Under the pieces are notes generated by a model that saw only the letters and a list, made by a program, of their open reading frames with translations, was not told the DNA's origin and searched no databases. Source: Sphingomonas sp. OV641 (lineage in GTDB: Bacteria > Pseudomonadota > Alphaproteobacteria > Sphingomonadales > Sphingomonadaceae). From it: DNA of 64,000 nucleotides. Positions 1 through 8,151 of the stretch are shown in pieces. The stretch lies in assembly GCF_900109205.1 (NCBI RefSeq), contig NZ_FNZB01000002.1:558001-622000 (forward strand). Reading direction: 5' to 3'. A program made the position numbers and the translations under genes. Position 1 is the first letter of the stretch. Each line of letters begins with the position of its first letter.

Positions 1-262
1 CCGCCTGCGCGGCGAGATGGATGATGTGGGTGATCCGGTGCGGCGCCAGCGCGGCGGTGAGCGCGGCGTTATCGGCGATGTCGACTTCGGCAAAGGTGAA
101 TCCCGGCCGCGCCGTCAGCAGCGCCAGCCGATCCCGCTTGAGCTGCACGGGGTAGTAATCGTTGCAATTGTCGATCCCGACGACCGTCTCGCCACGGTCC
201 AGCAGCCGGTGCGCCACGGCCGCGCCGATGAAGCCGGCCGCGCCGGTGACGAGATAGGTCAT
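1..262 (-). CDS. NAD-dependent nucleotide-sugar epimerase, N-terminal part (truncated by window edge)
   Basis: Only the first 87 residues are present; the gene continues past the left edge. The protein starts MTYLVTGAAGFIGAAVA, a Rossmann dinucleotide-binding fold with the TGxxGFIG motif of extended short-chain dehydrogenases. It continues with a GIDNCNDYY segment typical of the UDP-glucuronate 4-epimerase (GAE/LspL) group, whose members are about 330 residues long. The enzyme would interconvert UDP-glucuronate and UDP-galacturonate or a similar sugar for polysaccharide synthesis. That fits the GDP-fucose genes a few kilobases away, but the exact substrate is inferred. The ATG start is preceded by a clear AAGGGGAG ribosome-binding site. 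Confidence 0.8.
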   Translation of the reverse strand, partial: MTYLVTGAAGFIGAAVAHRLLDRGETVVGIDNCNDYYPVQLKRDRLALLTARPGFTFAEVDIADNAALTAALAPHRITHIIHLAAQA

Positions 263-408
263 GGTGTCGCTCCCCTTCTGTCGCCCCGCTTATGGCAGGA
301 GCATTACGGCGCCGTCATGACAAGGGAGGATGGGGGACGGGCGCATCGGAAGTACCGACTGGCAGGCGCCGTCGTCGGTAATATCGGGGCAAAGGGCGGA
401 CCGGCAGT

Positions 409-436
409 GGCCCGATGCCGGTGGTGGCATCGGGCC
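409..436 (-). terminator. Perfect 11-bp hairpin downstream of ahpF
   Basis: GGCCCGATGCC (409-419) and its exact reverse complement (426-436) flank a 6-nt loop. The hairpin starts 7 nt beyond the ahpF stop codon in the direction of transcription. No T-run follows, so it is either a GC-rich terminator without a U tract or an mRNA-stabilising 3' stem. Confidence 0.6.
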
Positions 437-443
437 GGAGCGG

Positions 444-2021
444 TCAGGCCGCCTCGGCGAGGTCGGCCGGCAGGCGGATGAGATAGTCGAAGGCAGAGAG
501 CGACGCCTTGGAGCCTTCGCCCATGGCGATCACGATCTGCTTGTAGGGCACAGTGGTGCAGTCACCGGCGGCGAAGATTCCCGGCTGGGAAGTCTCGCCG
601 CGATGATCCACCTCGATCTCGCCGCGCGTGGAGAGCGCGACGGCGTCCTTCAGCCATTCGGTGTTGGGCACGAGGCCGATCTGGACGAACACGCCTTCCA
701 GCTCGATTTCGTGCGCCGTGTCGTGATTGCGATCCTTGTAGGAGAGCGCGGTCACCTTGCTGCCGTCGCCCTTCACCTCGGTGGTGAGCGCGGAGGTGAT
801 GACCTTCACGTTCGGCAGGCTGGCAAGCTTGCGCTGGAGTACCGCGTCCGCGCGCAGATCGCGATCGAACTCGATCAGCGTGACGTGCGCGACGATGCCG
901 GCAAGGTCGATCGCCGCTTCGACGCCCGAGTTGCCGCCGCCGATCACCGCGACGCGCTTGCCCTTGAACAGCGGGCCGTCGCAGTGCGGGCAGTAGGTCA
1001 CGCCCTTGTTGCGATAGGCGTCCTCGCCCGGCACGTTCATCTGACGCCAGCGTGCGCCGGTCGACAGGATCACCGTGCGCGCCTTCAGCGTCGCGCCGCT
1101 TTCCAGCGTCACCTCGTGAAGGCCGCCCTCGCGGGCCGCGGGAACAAGCTTCGCCGCCTTCTGCAGGTTCATCACGTCGACGTCATAGTCGCCGACATGC
1201 TGCTCGAGCTGCGCGACCAGCTTCGGGCCTTCTGTGTGGCTGACCGAGATGAAATTCTCGATCGACATGGTGTCGAGCACCTGGCCGCCGAACCGCTCCG
1301 TCGCGATACCGGTGCGGATGCCCTTGCGCGCCGAATAGATCGCCGCCGCCGCGCCGGCGGGGCCCCCGCCGACCACCAGAACCTCGAACGGCTCCTTGGC
1401 GGCGATCTTTTCCGCGGTACGCGCGGCAGCGCCGGTGTCGAGCTTGGCGAGAATCTGCTCCACATCCATGCGCCCCTGAGCGAACGGCTCGCCGTTGAGG
1501 AAGATCGCCGGCACCGACATGATCTGCCGCGCCTCGACCTCGCCCTGGAACGCGCCGCCCTCAATCGCGACGTGGCGGATGCGGGGATTGAGGACGCTCA
1601 TCAGGTTCAGCGCCTGCACCACGTCCGGGCAGTTCTGGCAGGTAAGGGAGAAATAGCTTTCGAACTGATAGTCGCCGTCGAGCGCCTGGACCTGCGCGAT
1701 CACCTCCTGCGACAGCTTCGACGGATGGCCGCCGACCTGGAGCAGGGCGAGGACGAGCGACGTGAACTCATGGCCCATCGGCACGCCGGCGAAGCGCACG
1801 GCGACGTCGGTGCCGGTGCGGCGGATGAGGAAAGAGGGGCGACGCTGGTCGTCATCGGCGCGGATGACGGTGACGTCATCGGAGAGGGCGGCGATCTCGT
1901 CCAGCAGCTCCAGCATCTCGCGCGACTTGGCGCGATCGTCAGCGGAGGCGACCAGCTCGATCGGCTGGCGAATGTTGGCGAGATAGCCCTTGAGCTGGGT
2001 CTTCAGATTATTGTCGAGCAT
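444..2021 (-). CDS. ahpF: Alkyl hydroperoxide reductase subunit F
   Basis: This 525-residue flavoprotein uses NAD(P)H to re-reduce AhpC, the peroxidase encoded just upstream. The N-terminal region (about 1-200) is the double thioredoxin-like domain with redox pair Cys128-Gln-Asn-Cys131. An FAD-binding GGGPAG motif is at 218-223, the second redox pair Cys344-Pro-His-Cys347 is in a TYCPHCDGP context, and a pyridine-nucleotide GGGNSG motif is at 361-366. The length matches the family and both CxxC pairs are intact, so the full electron path NAD(P)H-FAD-CxxC-CxxC-AhpC is present. It is transcribed in the same direction as ahpC and separated from it by 336 bp of hairpin and repeats. Confidence 0.97.
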   Translation of the reverse strand: MLDNNLKTQLKGYLANIRQPIELVASADDRAKSREMLELLDEIAALSDDVTVIRADDDQRRPSFLIRRTGTDVAVRFAGVPMGHEFTSLVLALLQVGGHPSKLSQEVIAQVQALDGDYQFESYFSLTCQNCPDVVQALNLMSVLNPRIRHVAIEGGAFQGEVEARQIMSVPAIFLNGEPFAQGRMDVEQILAKLDTGAAARTAEKIAAKEPFEVLVVGGGPAGAAAAIYSARKGIRTGIATERFGGQVLDTMSIENFISVSHTEGPKLVAQLEQHVGDYDVDVMNLQKAAKLVPAAREGGLHEVTLESGATLKARTVILSTGARWRQMNVPGEDAYRNKGVTYCPHCDGPLFKGKRVAVIGGGNSGVEAAIDLAGIVAHVTLIEFDRDLRADAVLQRKLASLPNVKVITSALTTEVKGDGSKVTALSYKDRNHDTAHEIELEGVFVQIGLVPNTEWLKDAVALSTRGEIEVDHRGETSQPGIFAAGDCTTVPYKQIVIAMGEGSKASLSAFDYLIRLPADLAEAA

Positions 2022-2046
2022 CTAGCCCTCCTGTGATTGCTGGCTG

Positions 2047-2128
2047 CCTTCACATCAGCGGTGCGGCCCTGCGCCAAGGGGGGGAGGGGAGCGCAGGGGG
2101 GGGCGACGCCGCACCGCTGGTGTGAAGG
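2047..2128 (-). promoter_or_regulatory. Large nested stem-loop in front of ahpF
   Basis: Arms 2047-2067 and 2108-2128 are 21-bp inverted repeats with one mismatch. Inside them a second perfect pair lies at 2067-2074 (CCCTGCGC) and 2091-2098 (GCGCAGGG), leaving a purine-rich apical loop of poly-G on the plus strand (poly-C in the transcript). It sits 26 bp upstream of the ahpF start, inside the presumed ahpCF transcript. A partial terminator, processing site or translational control element would explain the usual excess of AhpC over AhpF, but that role is inferred. Confidence 0.6.
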
Positions 2129-2159
2129 TAGGTGGTTGGTGGGGGGTGGCGCTTGCCAC

Positions 2160-2306
2160 CATTCACGCCGTCACCCCGGGCCTTTCGACTGCCTGCCAAG
2201 GCAGGCGCTCAAGACAGGCTTGTCCCGGGGTCCAGGGTTCCGCGCACTCAACGCTTGATGCGCCTGCGGAGGTCTGGATGCCGGGACGAGCCCGGCATGA
2301 CGTAGC
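2160..2306. repeat. Dispersed palindromic repeat, family A
   Basis: Two outward-facing GC-rich hairpins bracket about 80 bp: a CGTCACCCCGGGCC-type start and a GCCGGGACGAGCCCGGCATG end. Related elements recur at 15941, 17281, 23711, 34545, 56536 and 59361. All of them are in intergenic DNA. Confidence 0.8.
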
Positions 2307-2357
2307 GGTGTGGACGGGGCGGATACGCTGCCCCGTCCGTCATCGGAGCGGTTAGGC

Positions 2358-2921
2358 TCAGATCTTGCCGACGAGGTCGAGCGACGGGGCGAGCGTGGTT
2401 TCACCCTCTTCCCACTTCGCCGGGCAGACCTCACCCGGGTGCGCCGCGATATACTGCGCCGCCTTGATCTTGCGCAGCAGTTCCACCGCGTTGCGGCCGA
2501 CGCCCTCGCTGGTGATCTCCATCAGCTGGATCACGCCATCGGGATCAACCACGAACGTGCCGCGATCGGCCAGGCCCTGGCCCGCGCGCAGGATGTCGAA
2601 GTTGTTCGAGATGGTGTGGTTCTGGTCGCCCAGCATGGTGAACTTGATCTTGCCAATCGCCGGCGAGGTATCGTGCCATGCCTTGTGGCTGAAGTGCGTG
2701 TCGGTCGACACCGAATAGATCTCGACGCCCATCTTCTGGAACGTCTCGTAATGATCGGCGAGGTCCTCGAGTTCGGTCGGGCACACGAAGGTGAAGTCGG
2801 CCGGATAGAAGAAGAACACCGCCCACTTGCCGCGCGTGTCCGCGTCGGTGACGGTCACGAACTTGCCTTCCTTATAGGCCTGGGTCTCGAACGGCTTGAT
2901 GGTCGTGCCGATAAGCGACAT
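2358..2921 (-). CDS. ahpC: Alkyl hydroperoxide reductase subunit C (2-Cys peroxiredoxin)
   Basis: The 187-residue peroxidase reduces H2O2, organic peroxides and peroxynitrite in the cytosol and is recycled by AhpF. The peroxidatic Cys47 lies in [11 protein letters not shown] and the resolving Cys166 in GEVCPAKW, the two-cysteine arrangement of bacterial AhpC; the length matches E. coli AhpC. I chose the ATG at 2921 ([11 protein letters not shown]), which has an AAGGAG site 7 nt upstream, over a longer frame with 16 extra non-conserved residues. It is the promoter-proximal gene of the ahpCF pair and is divergent from gmd. Confidence 0.97.
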   Translation of the reverse strand: MSLIGTTIKPFETQAYKEGKFVTVTDADTRGKWAVFFFYPADFTFVCPTELEDLADHYETFQKMGVEIYSVSTDTHFSHKAWHDTSPAIGKIKFTMLGDQNHTISNNFDILRAGQGLADRGTFVVDPDGVIQLMEITSEGVGRNAVELLRKIKAAQYIAAHPGEVCPAKWEEGETTLAPSLDLVGKI

Positions 2922-2997
2922 GCGTATCTCCTTGCGTAAGTGCTGGCTCCAGATAGTGCGCCGCAGCAAACGATTGAACCGTTTACATTAGGTCAGT

Positions 2998-3018
2998 GTG
3001 ATCGATTTCTTCGATCAC
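2998..3018. promoter_or_regulatory. Perfect 8+8 bp palindrome upstream of ahpC
   Basis: GTGATCGA and TCGATCAC flank the 5-nt spacer TTTCT, about 77 bp upstream of the ahpC start in the 299-bp ahpC/gmd spacer. Its size and symmetry suit a dimeric regulator. A peroxide sensor such as OxyR or a PerR-like protein would be logical, but the sequence does not match the classic OxyR tetra-ATAG site, so the binding protein is unknown. The rest of the 2922-3220 spacer shows no gene. Confidence 0.45.
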
Positions 3019-3220
3019 TGCATCCATCTGGCGCTCGCTGTGCGCCAGCGCTTCGAGAGGGTCAACGCCGCGCGCGGTTCTTCGTTGCTGCGCTGCGAGC
3101 ATCAGGTCCGCTGCGTTGCACTAGCGCGACATAGGCCCATTATGGATCAAACCCATGGCCGCTCGCCTTGTTGCCCACATGGCCACGCCCTAGCATCGTC
3201 TCACCTGGGGGAGGGATGAC

Positions 3221-4288
3221 ATGACGGAGCGGAAAGTCGCGCTGATCACGGGGGTGACGGGGCAGGACGGATCGTATCTGGCGGAGCTGCTGCTGGCGAA
3301 GGGATATCAGGTTCATGGCGTGAAGCGGCGTTCGTCGTCGTTCAACACGGGGCGGATCGAGCATATCTATCAGGACCCGCATGATGAGGACCCGCGCTTC
3401 CACCTCCATTACGGCGATCTGACGGACTCGACCAACCTCATCCGCCTCGTCCAGCAGACGCAGCCGACCGAGATCTACAATCTCGCCGCCCAGAGCCATG
3501 TCGCGGTGAGTTTCGAGACGCCGGAATATACCGCGAATGCCGATGCGGTCGGCACCTTGCGGCTGCTGGAGGCGATTCGCATCCTGGGCATGGAAAAGAC
3601 GGCGCGCTTCTATCAGGCGTCGACCTCGGAGCTGTACGGCCTGGTGCAGGAGGTGCCGCAGCGCGAGACCACGCCTTTCTATCCGCGATCGCCTTATGGC
3701 GTTGCGAAACTCTACGGCTTTTGGATCGTCGTGAACTATCGCGAGGCCTATGGCATGCACGCGTCGAACGGCATCCTATTTAATCACGAAAGCCCGCTGC
3801 GCGGGGAGACGTTTGTCACGCGCAAGATCACCCGCGCGGCGGCGGCGATCAAGCTCGGGCGGCAGGAGCGGCTGTGGCTCGGCAACCTCGACGCGCGGCG
3901 CGACTGGGGCCATGCGCGCGAATATGTCCGCGGCATGTGGTTGATGCTGCAGCAGGACGAACCCGACGATTACGTGCTGGCGACCGGCGAGACGACGCCG
4001 GTACGCACCTTCGTGGAATGGGCGTTCGCCGATGTCGGCATCTCCTTGCGCTGGGAGGGCGAAGGGGTGGACGAGAAGGGCTATTGCACGCAAACGGGCA
4101 ATTGCCTGGTCGAGATCGACCCGCGCTATTTCCGTCCGACCGAAGTGGACCTGCTGATCGGCGATCCGGCCAAGGCGAAGGCGAAACTGGGCTGGACGCA
4201 CGAGACGCCAGTGCGCGATCTGGCCCGCGAGATGGTGCTGGCCGATCTCGAAGAGATGAAAACCGCGCCGATCGCAAAGGACGCCTGA
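3221..4288 (+). CDS. gmd: GDP-mannose 4,6-dehydratase
   Basis: Converts GDP-D-mannose to GDP-4-keto-6-deoxymannose, the first step to GDP-L-fucose and GDP-rhamnose-type sugars. The 355-residue protein has the NADP-binding [15 protein letters not shown] motif (11-25), the [16 protein letters not shown] stretch diagnostic of Gmd, the active-site Thr135 with Glu137 in STSELYG, and the Tyr159-x3-Lys163 catalytic pair. It is followed after one nucleotide by fcl, so the two are cotranscribed and probably translationally coupled. The product would feed an exopolysaccharide or LPS pathway. Confidence 0.96.
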   Translation: MTERKVALITGVTGQDGSYLAELLLAKGYQVHGVKRRSSSFNTGRIEHIYQDPHDEDPRFHLHYGDLTDSTNLIRLVQQTQPTEIYNLAAQSHVAVSFETPEYTANADAVGTLRLLEAIRILGMEKTARFYQASTSELYGLVQEVPQRETTPFYPRSPYGVAKLYGFWIVVNYREAYGMHASNGILFNHESPLRGETFVTRKITRAAAAIKLGRQERLWLGNLDARRDWGHAREYVRGMWLMLQQDEPDDYVLATGETTPVRTFVEWAFADVGISLRWEGEGVDEKGYCTQTGNCLVEIDPRYFRPTEVDLLIGDPAKAKAKLGWTHETPVRDLAREMVLADLEEMKTAPIAKDA

Positions 4289-4289
4289 A

Positions 4290-5240
4290 ATGACCGGTCA
4301 GCCCTTCGACCTTGCTGGCAAGACGGTGTTCGTCGCCGGGCATCGTGGCATGGTGGGCTCGGCAATCGTGCGGCGGCTTGCCGACGAGAATTGCGACGTT
4401 CTGACGGCCAGCCGCGCGGAGCTCGACCTCAAGGATCAGGCGGCGGTGCGCGCCTGGTTCGCCGCTCACCGACCCCAGGCCGTATTTCTCGCCGCGGCCA
4501 AGGTCGGCGGCATCCTCGCCAATGACAGCTATCCGGCCGACTTCCTTTACGACAACCTCATGATCGAGGCGAACATCATCGAGGCGGCGCATGTTCATGA
4601 GGTGGAGAAGCTAATGTTTCTCGGCTCCTCGTGCATCTACCCCAAGTTCGCGCCCCAGCCGATCGGCGAGGATGCGCTGCTGACGGGGCCGCTGGAGCCG
4701 ACCAACGAATGGTATGCGATCGCCAAGATCGCCGGGATCAAGCTGGCGCAGGCCTATCGCAAGCAGCACGGGCGGGACTTCATTTCCGCCATGCCGACCA
4801 ACCTTTATGGGCCGGGCGACAATTTCGACCTGCAATCCAGCCATGTCCTGCCAGCGCTGATCCGCAAGGCGCATGAGGCGAAGCTGGCGGGCGCGACGGG
4901 GATGGAGATCTGGGGCTCGGGCACGCCGCGGCGCGAGTTCCTCCATGTCGATGATCTGGCCGATGCCTGCGTGTTCCTGATGCGCACCTATTCGGGCGAG
5001 AGCCACGTCAACGTTGGCTTCGGCGATGACGTGACCATAGCTGAACTGGTGCAGATGGTGGCCGAGGCGGTCGGCTTCGGTGGCGAGATCGTGCGCGACA
5101 CGAGCAAGCCCGACGGAACACCGCGCAAGCTGATGGACTCGCGAATGCTGATGAACATGGGGTGGCAGCCGCGGATCAGCCTGCGCGAGGGCATCGCGGC
5201 GACGTACCGCTGGTTTCTGGAGAATAGCGAAGGGCGCTGA
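4290..5240 (+). CDS. fcl: GDP-L-fucose synthase (3,5-epimerase/4-reductase)
   Basis: Takes the Gmd product through 3,5-epimerisation and NADPH-dependent 4-reduction to GDP-L-fucose. The 316-residue sequence shows the [14 protein letters not shown] nucleotide-binding motif near residue 15, the Ser of LGSSCIYP and the Tyr-x3-Lys of WYAIAKIAG, all hallmarks of WcaG/Fcl. The start codon lies one base after the gmd stop (TGA-A-ATG). With gmd it forms a two-gene GDP-fucose cassette; no glycosyltransferase is adjacent, so the acceptor polysaccharide is encoded elsewhere. Confidence 0.95.
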   Translation: MTGQPFDLAGKTVFVAGHRGMVGSAIVRRLADENCDVLTASRAELDLKDQAAVRAWFAAHRPQAVFLAAAKVGGILANDSYPADFLYDNLMIEANIIEAAHVHEVEKLMFLGSSCIYPKFAPQPIGEDALLTGPLEPTNEWYAIAKIAGIKLAQAYRKQHGRDFISAMPTNLYGPGDNFDLQSSHVLPALIRKAHEAKLAGATGMEIWGSGTPRREFLHVDDLADACVFLMRTYSGESHVNVGFGDDVTIAELVQMVAEAVGFGGEIVRDTSKPDGTPRKLMDSRMLMNMGWQPRISLREGIAATYRWFLENSEGR

Positions 5241-5276
5241 CGGGGATCTGCTCGCCCTGAGCGGGCAACGCGCGGG

Positions 5277-5354
5277 CAATTGGGCGTTTGCTGCCAGTCC
5301 GCTTTCCGGTGCCGCCAACGTGAGCGCGGATGGCCGGAATTGGGAGGAAGCGGA
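5277..5354. repeat. Family C direct repeat, left copy
   Basis: About 78 bp beginning GCAATTGGGCG and ending GAAGCGGAC. It is matched by a same-orientation copy at 5732-5812, and the pair brackets the small gene at 5356-5700. Confidence 0.7.
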
Positions 5355-5355
5355 C

Positions 5356-5700
5356 CTATCGAGCGTCGGGATAGTAGGCTTTGAAGTCCGCGTGATCCCG
5401 GAAGAGAGGATCATACTCCTTGCCCTCGCGAAACCAGATCGTGAAATGAAACTCGCCCAGCGATTTCGACCAATCTTCAATAGCGATGGCGGCTGCCTGA
5501 ACGGGGGCACCATCCACGAGCGCATTGAAGTCGGTGGCCTTATCCCCGAGGTATTCGCCGTCCATCGTGTTCGCATGAAGGTATGCGCTGTATCGCCTGG
5601 ATGGGGTGAACGGTCCAAACGCCACGCCCATTGGCGGGTCAAGATGCTGGATAACGCCGGTTCCCAACACCGTGTCACCCTTCAAGATGGTCGCCTCCAT
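5356..5700 (-). CDS. Hypothetical protein, 114 residues
   Basis: I do not recognise the family. The protein (starting MEATILKGDTVLGTGVIQ) looks like a compact soluble alpha/beta domain with no signal peptide or membrane segment; composition is balanced, with many aromatic residues in the C-terminal half (FHFTIWF, KAYYPDAR). Lower GC and more ordinary codon variety than the neighbours, and the position between two direct repeats, suggest it arrived as a unit or is maintained in a mobile context. No operon partner is present. Confidence 0.65.
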   Translation of the reverse strand: MEATILKGDTVLGTGVIQHLDPPMGVAFGPFTPSRRYSAYLHANTMDGEYLGDKATDFNALVDGAPVQAAAIAIEDWSKSLGEFHFTIWFREGKEYDPLFRDHADFKAYYPDAR

Positions 5701-5731
5701 TCGGACATGATCCCATGACCGGGCGGCGTCT

Positions 5732-5812
5732 GCAATTGGGCGCGAGCAGCCTGTCCGCTTTCGGGTGCCTGCACCGCGATCGTGAGCGGCCGAAACTGGT
5801 GGTTAGCGGACA
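5732..5812. repeat. Family C direct repeat, right copy
   Basis: Second copy of the element at 5277-5354, same orientation: GCAATTGGGCG, then TCCGCTTTCGGGTGC, ending in TTAGCGGAC. It lies between the start of the 114-residue gene and the end of the next small gene. Confidence 0.7.
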
Positions 5813-5824
5813 CTGCTTTGTCGC

Positions 5825-6109
5825 TTAGTAGCCGGCGGGATCATGTGAAAAGCGAGTGGCCGGAGTGAATGCTGCCGCTTTGACCTTCCATCGTTTGAAG
5901 ATGAGTACCAGCCACGCCAAATCGACAATGATGGTGATGGTCATAGCCGTGTTCGCCGCGATTGATGCTGTTGGCATACAAGCTACAATTACGAACCCGG
6001 GGAACAGCGGAAGCCCCATGAGCGGCTTGAGATCCATCCATTTCCGCTTCGGATCGCCACTAAGCTGTCCATCCAATGTGTCGGTGAACTCTTGCCCGAT
6101 GCTCGCCAT
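5825..6109 (-). CDS. Small hypothetical membrane protein, 94 residues
   Basis: The protein starts MASIGQEFTDTLDGQL and has two hydrophobic segments: about residues 30-47 (the PLMGLPLFPGFVIVAC region) and about 52-70 (the TAMTITIIVDLAWLVLIF region) followed by the basic KRWKVK. This predicts a two-pass inner-membrane protein. I chose the ATG at 6109, with AGAGG upstream, because the longer frame to 6346 is translated repeat DNA. The family is unrecognised. The lower-GC composition matches the 114-residue gene next door. Confidence 0.6.
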   Translation of the reverse strand: MASIGQEFTDTLDGQLSGDPKRKWMDLKPLMGLPLFPGFVIVACMPTASIAANTAMTITIIVDLAWLVLIFKRWKVKAAAFTPATRFSHDPAGY

Positions 6110-6525
6110 AGGAGCCTCTTTGCACGATCCCATCAGCAACGTCGGCTTTTGGCTAATTTCGGAGCGTGGTGCATCCGTCAGGCGCGCGCGCTGCCGTTCT
6201 ACGTTCTGCTCGCCCGGCGCGGGTAAGGCGTAGCCGCGGCTAGCTCGGCCGTGATGCATTCGGCGCGACCGCACGCGCTGCCGCTCCTTCTTCTGCTCCC
6301 ACGGGCGGCGAGGCGCAGCCGGCGGGTGCCCCGGTGCATGATGCATCCGTCCGGGCAGCGCGCGCCGCCACCCCTTCTTCTGCTCGCCCGGCGCGGGTAA
6401 GGCGTAGCGGGCGGCTACCCCGAGCGTGATGCATTCGGCGCGACCGGGCGGGCTGCCACGCTACTTTCTGCTCGCAGGGTGGGGCAAGTCGCAGCCGGCG
6501 GGTGCCCCGGTGCATGGTGCAGCCG
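6110..6525. other. Gene-free stretch filled by tandem repeats
   Basis: Apart from the leader of the 94-residue gene, this 416-bp interval is the ~87-bp tandem repeat described separately. Reading frames through it give repetitive Arg/Ala/His-rich peptides in register with the repeat, so I do not call genes. Confidence 0.7.
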
Positions 6526-6553
6526 TCAGGATCGCGCGCGTTGCCATTCTTCC
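6168..6553. repeat. Tandem repeat, ~87-bp unit, four copies plus a partial fifth
   Basis: Units begin with TGRTGCAKYCG-like sequence at 6168, 6252, 6339, 6427 and 6515 (spacings 84, 87, 88, 88). Each holds a GCGCTGCC-like block, TTCTGCTC and a GGCGNAGCC block. Odd units resemble each other more than even units, so the higher-order period is about 172-176 bp. The partial fifth unit covers the last codons and stop of the nitronate monooxygenase gene. Confidence 0.8.
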
Positions 6554-7584
6554 TTCAACGTTCGGACCAGGTCTGCGGCGGGCATGGACCGGCAAAGCGG
6601 CGCACCTTGGCCGGCCCATTGCGCGCCAAAGCCGAACTCGCCCGTGGCCTTGGCGGCCGCGTGCAGCGCCTTTCCGGCATCATAGGCGATCGGATAATCG
6701 GGGGGCGGAAGGTGGGCGAGCCGATCGGCCAAGGCGGTAAACCGGTTGGCGAGCGCGCGTGCCGGTCGACCCGAAATCAGCGACGTCATCGCCGTGTGAC
6801 AGGCACCAGGGCCGGTCAGGGCGCGGCGATAGCCCTCGTCCGCCGCAGATTCGGGGCAGGCCACAAAGGCGGTGCCAAGCTGCGCCGCAGCGGCCCCGAG
6901 GTCGAGCGCGGCCGCGATGCCGGCGCCGTCCATGATCCCTCCCGCCGCGATCACCGGCAGGCTTGCCTGCCGCGCCAGCAATCGTGTCAGCACCATTGTG
7001 CCGAGCGAATCGTCGGGGGCGGACGGATCGAAGACACCGCGATGACCACCCGCCTCGAAGCCTTGCGCCACCACGGCGTGGAGCCCGGCGGCCTCGATCG
7101 CGCGTGCCTCCGCGAGACTCGTCGCCGTGGCCATGAGATAAATGCCGCGCCCGCGCAGCGCCGAGAGCATATCTGCAGGCGGCAGGCCGAAGTGGAAGCT
7201 GACAACGGGCGGCGCCACCTCGAGCAGCATCGCGAGCATGTCCGGATCGTCGGCAAAGCTCTGATAGATCGTGCGGAGGTGCGCGGGCGGGGTCGCGTCA
7301 AACTCGGCGAAGAGTGGCGATAGCGCCGCCAGCCATGCGGCTTCCCGAGCGTCATCCGGAAATGCGGGACCGTGAACGAACAGGTTGACGTTGAAGGCGC
7401 GGGCAGTGCGCGCGCGAACCTCCTCGATCATCATGCGCGCACCGGCCGCGTCAGTCGCACCCACGCCGATCGACCCCAGCCCGCCCGCCTCCGACACCTC
7501 GGCCGCGAGCAGCGGCGTCGACACGCCAGCCATGGGCGCCTGGATCAACGGCAATGCGAGGTGAAAGCGATCGGCAAGCGACAT
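6526..7584 (-). CDS. Nitronate monooxygenase family flavoprotein
   Basis: A 352-residue FMN-dependent TIM-barrel enzyme of the 2-nitropropane dioxygenase/NMO family, which oxidises alkyl nitronates such as propionate-3-nitronate. Family marks are the N-terminal [12 protein letters not shown] (13-24), the GGLGSIGVG loop (34-42) and the [13 protein letters not shown] phosphate-binding segment (171-183). The C-terminus (EEWQRARS) is encoded inside a copy of the downstream tandem repeat, whose other copies encode similar WQPARS or RQRARL strings in the same frame, so the end of the gene may have been remodelled by repeat insertion. It stands alone. Confidence 0.88.
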   Translation of the reverse strand: MSLADRFHLALPLIQAPMAGVSTPLLAAEVSEAGGLGSIGVGATDAAGARMMIEEVRARTARAFNVNLFVHGPAFPDDAREAAWLAALSPLFAEFDATPPAHLRTIYQSFADDPDMLAMLLEVAPPVVSFHFGLPPADMLSALRGRGIYLMATATSLAEARAIEAAGLHAVVAQGFEAGGHRGVFDPSAPDDSLGTMVLTRLLARQASLPVIAAGGIMDGAGIAAALDLGAAAAQLGTAFVACPESAADEGYRRALTGPGACHTAMTSLISGRPARALANRFTALADRLAHLPPPDYPIAYDAGKALHAAAKATGEFGFGAQWAGQGAPLCRSMPAADLVRTLKEEWQRARS

Positions 7585-7824
7585 GGGCTAGGGTGTAGGC
7601 GCTGCAGTGCGCCGGTTGGAAGGGGCTTGCCGCTCCCGTGCTTGCAAGGAAGCGAGCAGGCCGCCGATCGCACTGAATGGTTCACGCGACTGCCCGTCTC
7701 AAGCGGCACCACCACCGGCCTACTTTGCCCCTGCAGGCGGCATTTGCTCGCGGAAGCTGCCGTCCGTCCGTGACGTTGGCGCAGCCGGCAACCTGCTGAA
7801 GCAAAATCATCATTTGACTTATAG

Positions 7825-7838
7825 TCTACCTAGGTAGA
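7825..7838. promoter_or_regulatory. 14-bp perfect palindrome, probable PadR operator
   Basis: TCTACCTAGGTAGA lies 11 bp upstream of the padR ATG and immediately follows TATAGT, a plausible -10 element. PadR regulators typically bind a palindrome over their own promoter, so this is the likely autoregulatory site. The surrounding 7585-7848 spacer holds no gene. Confidence 0.65.
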
Positions 7839-7848
7839 GAAGTTGCGT

Positions 7849-8151
7849 ATGCGTGCCCTTTCCCCTCATGCGCGAACGGTGCTGGCCGTCTTGCTCGATG
7901 CCAGCGGCCGCTGGTCGCACGGCTATGAACTGGCGCGGATTGCCGGTGTGAAATCCGGCACGCTTTACCCGCTCCTGATACGGCTCGAGGCGCAAGGCTT
8001 CCTTGAAGCGGAATGGCAACAGCCGAGCGAAGGCGGGCGCCCGCCGCGACATGCCTATCGGCTGACCGCCAGCGGGGTGGAGCTTGCCCGCGCCAATCCG
8101 CCGGTGCCGGCAACAACGCCGGCCGCGAAGCGCCGCGAGGCCATCATATGA
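7849..8151 (+). CDS. PadR family transcriptional regulator
   Basis: A 100-residue winged-helix protein (MRALSPHARTVLAVLLD). The recognition region SGTLYPLLIRLEAQGFLEAEW followed by a GRPPRHAYRLTASG wing is diagnostic of PadR. I prefer the ATG at 7849 (GAGAAG upstream) over an in-frame TTG at 7843. It has the short form with no large C-terminal effector domain. Its stop codon overlaps the start of the next gene (ATGA), so it is translationally coupled to the membrane protein, a common arrangement in which PadR represses its own small operon. Confidence 0.9.
   Translation: MRALSPHARTVLAVLLDASGRWSHGYELARIAGVKSGTLYPLLIRLEAQGFLEAEWQQPSEGGRPPRHAYRLTASGVELARANPPVPATTPAAKRREAII

Larger units (their letters stand above)
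2022..2357. other. ahpC-ahpF intergenic region: hairpin plus palindromic repeat, no gene
   Basis: The spacer holds a long inverted repeat next to ahpF (2047-2128) and a dispersed palindromic repeat next to ahpC (2160-2306). Short reading frames here are arginine/proline-rich and look like translation of the repeat, so I see no gene. Confidence 0.7.

Noticed and set aside
330..2036. Long open frame on the plus strand opposite ahpF
   Set aside because: Arg/Leu/Asp-rich antisense shadow of a well-conserved ahpF; no ribosome-binding site and no family.
2037..2357. Short open frames between ahpC and ahpF
   Set aside because: They are translations of the hairpin and palindromic repeat.
6240..6515. 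91-residue open frame (minus strand) within the tandem repeats
   Set aside because: The peptide repeats in register with the DNA repeat, and no start signal is convincing; treated as repeat DNA.
6168..6553. CRISPR-like array
   Set aside because: Units are contiguous imperfect tandem copies with no unique spacers of uniform length and no cas genes.
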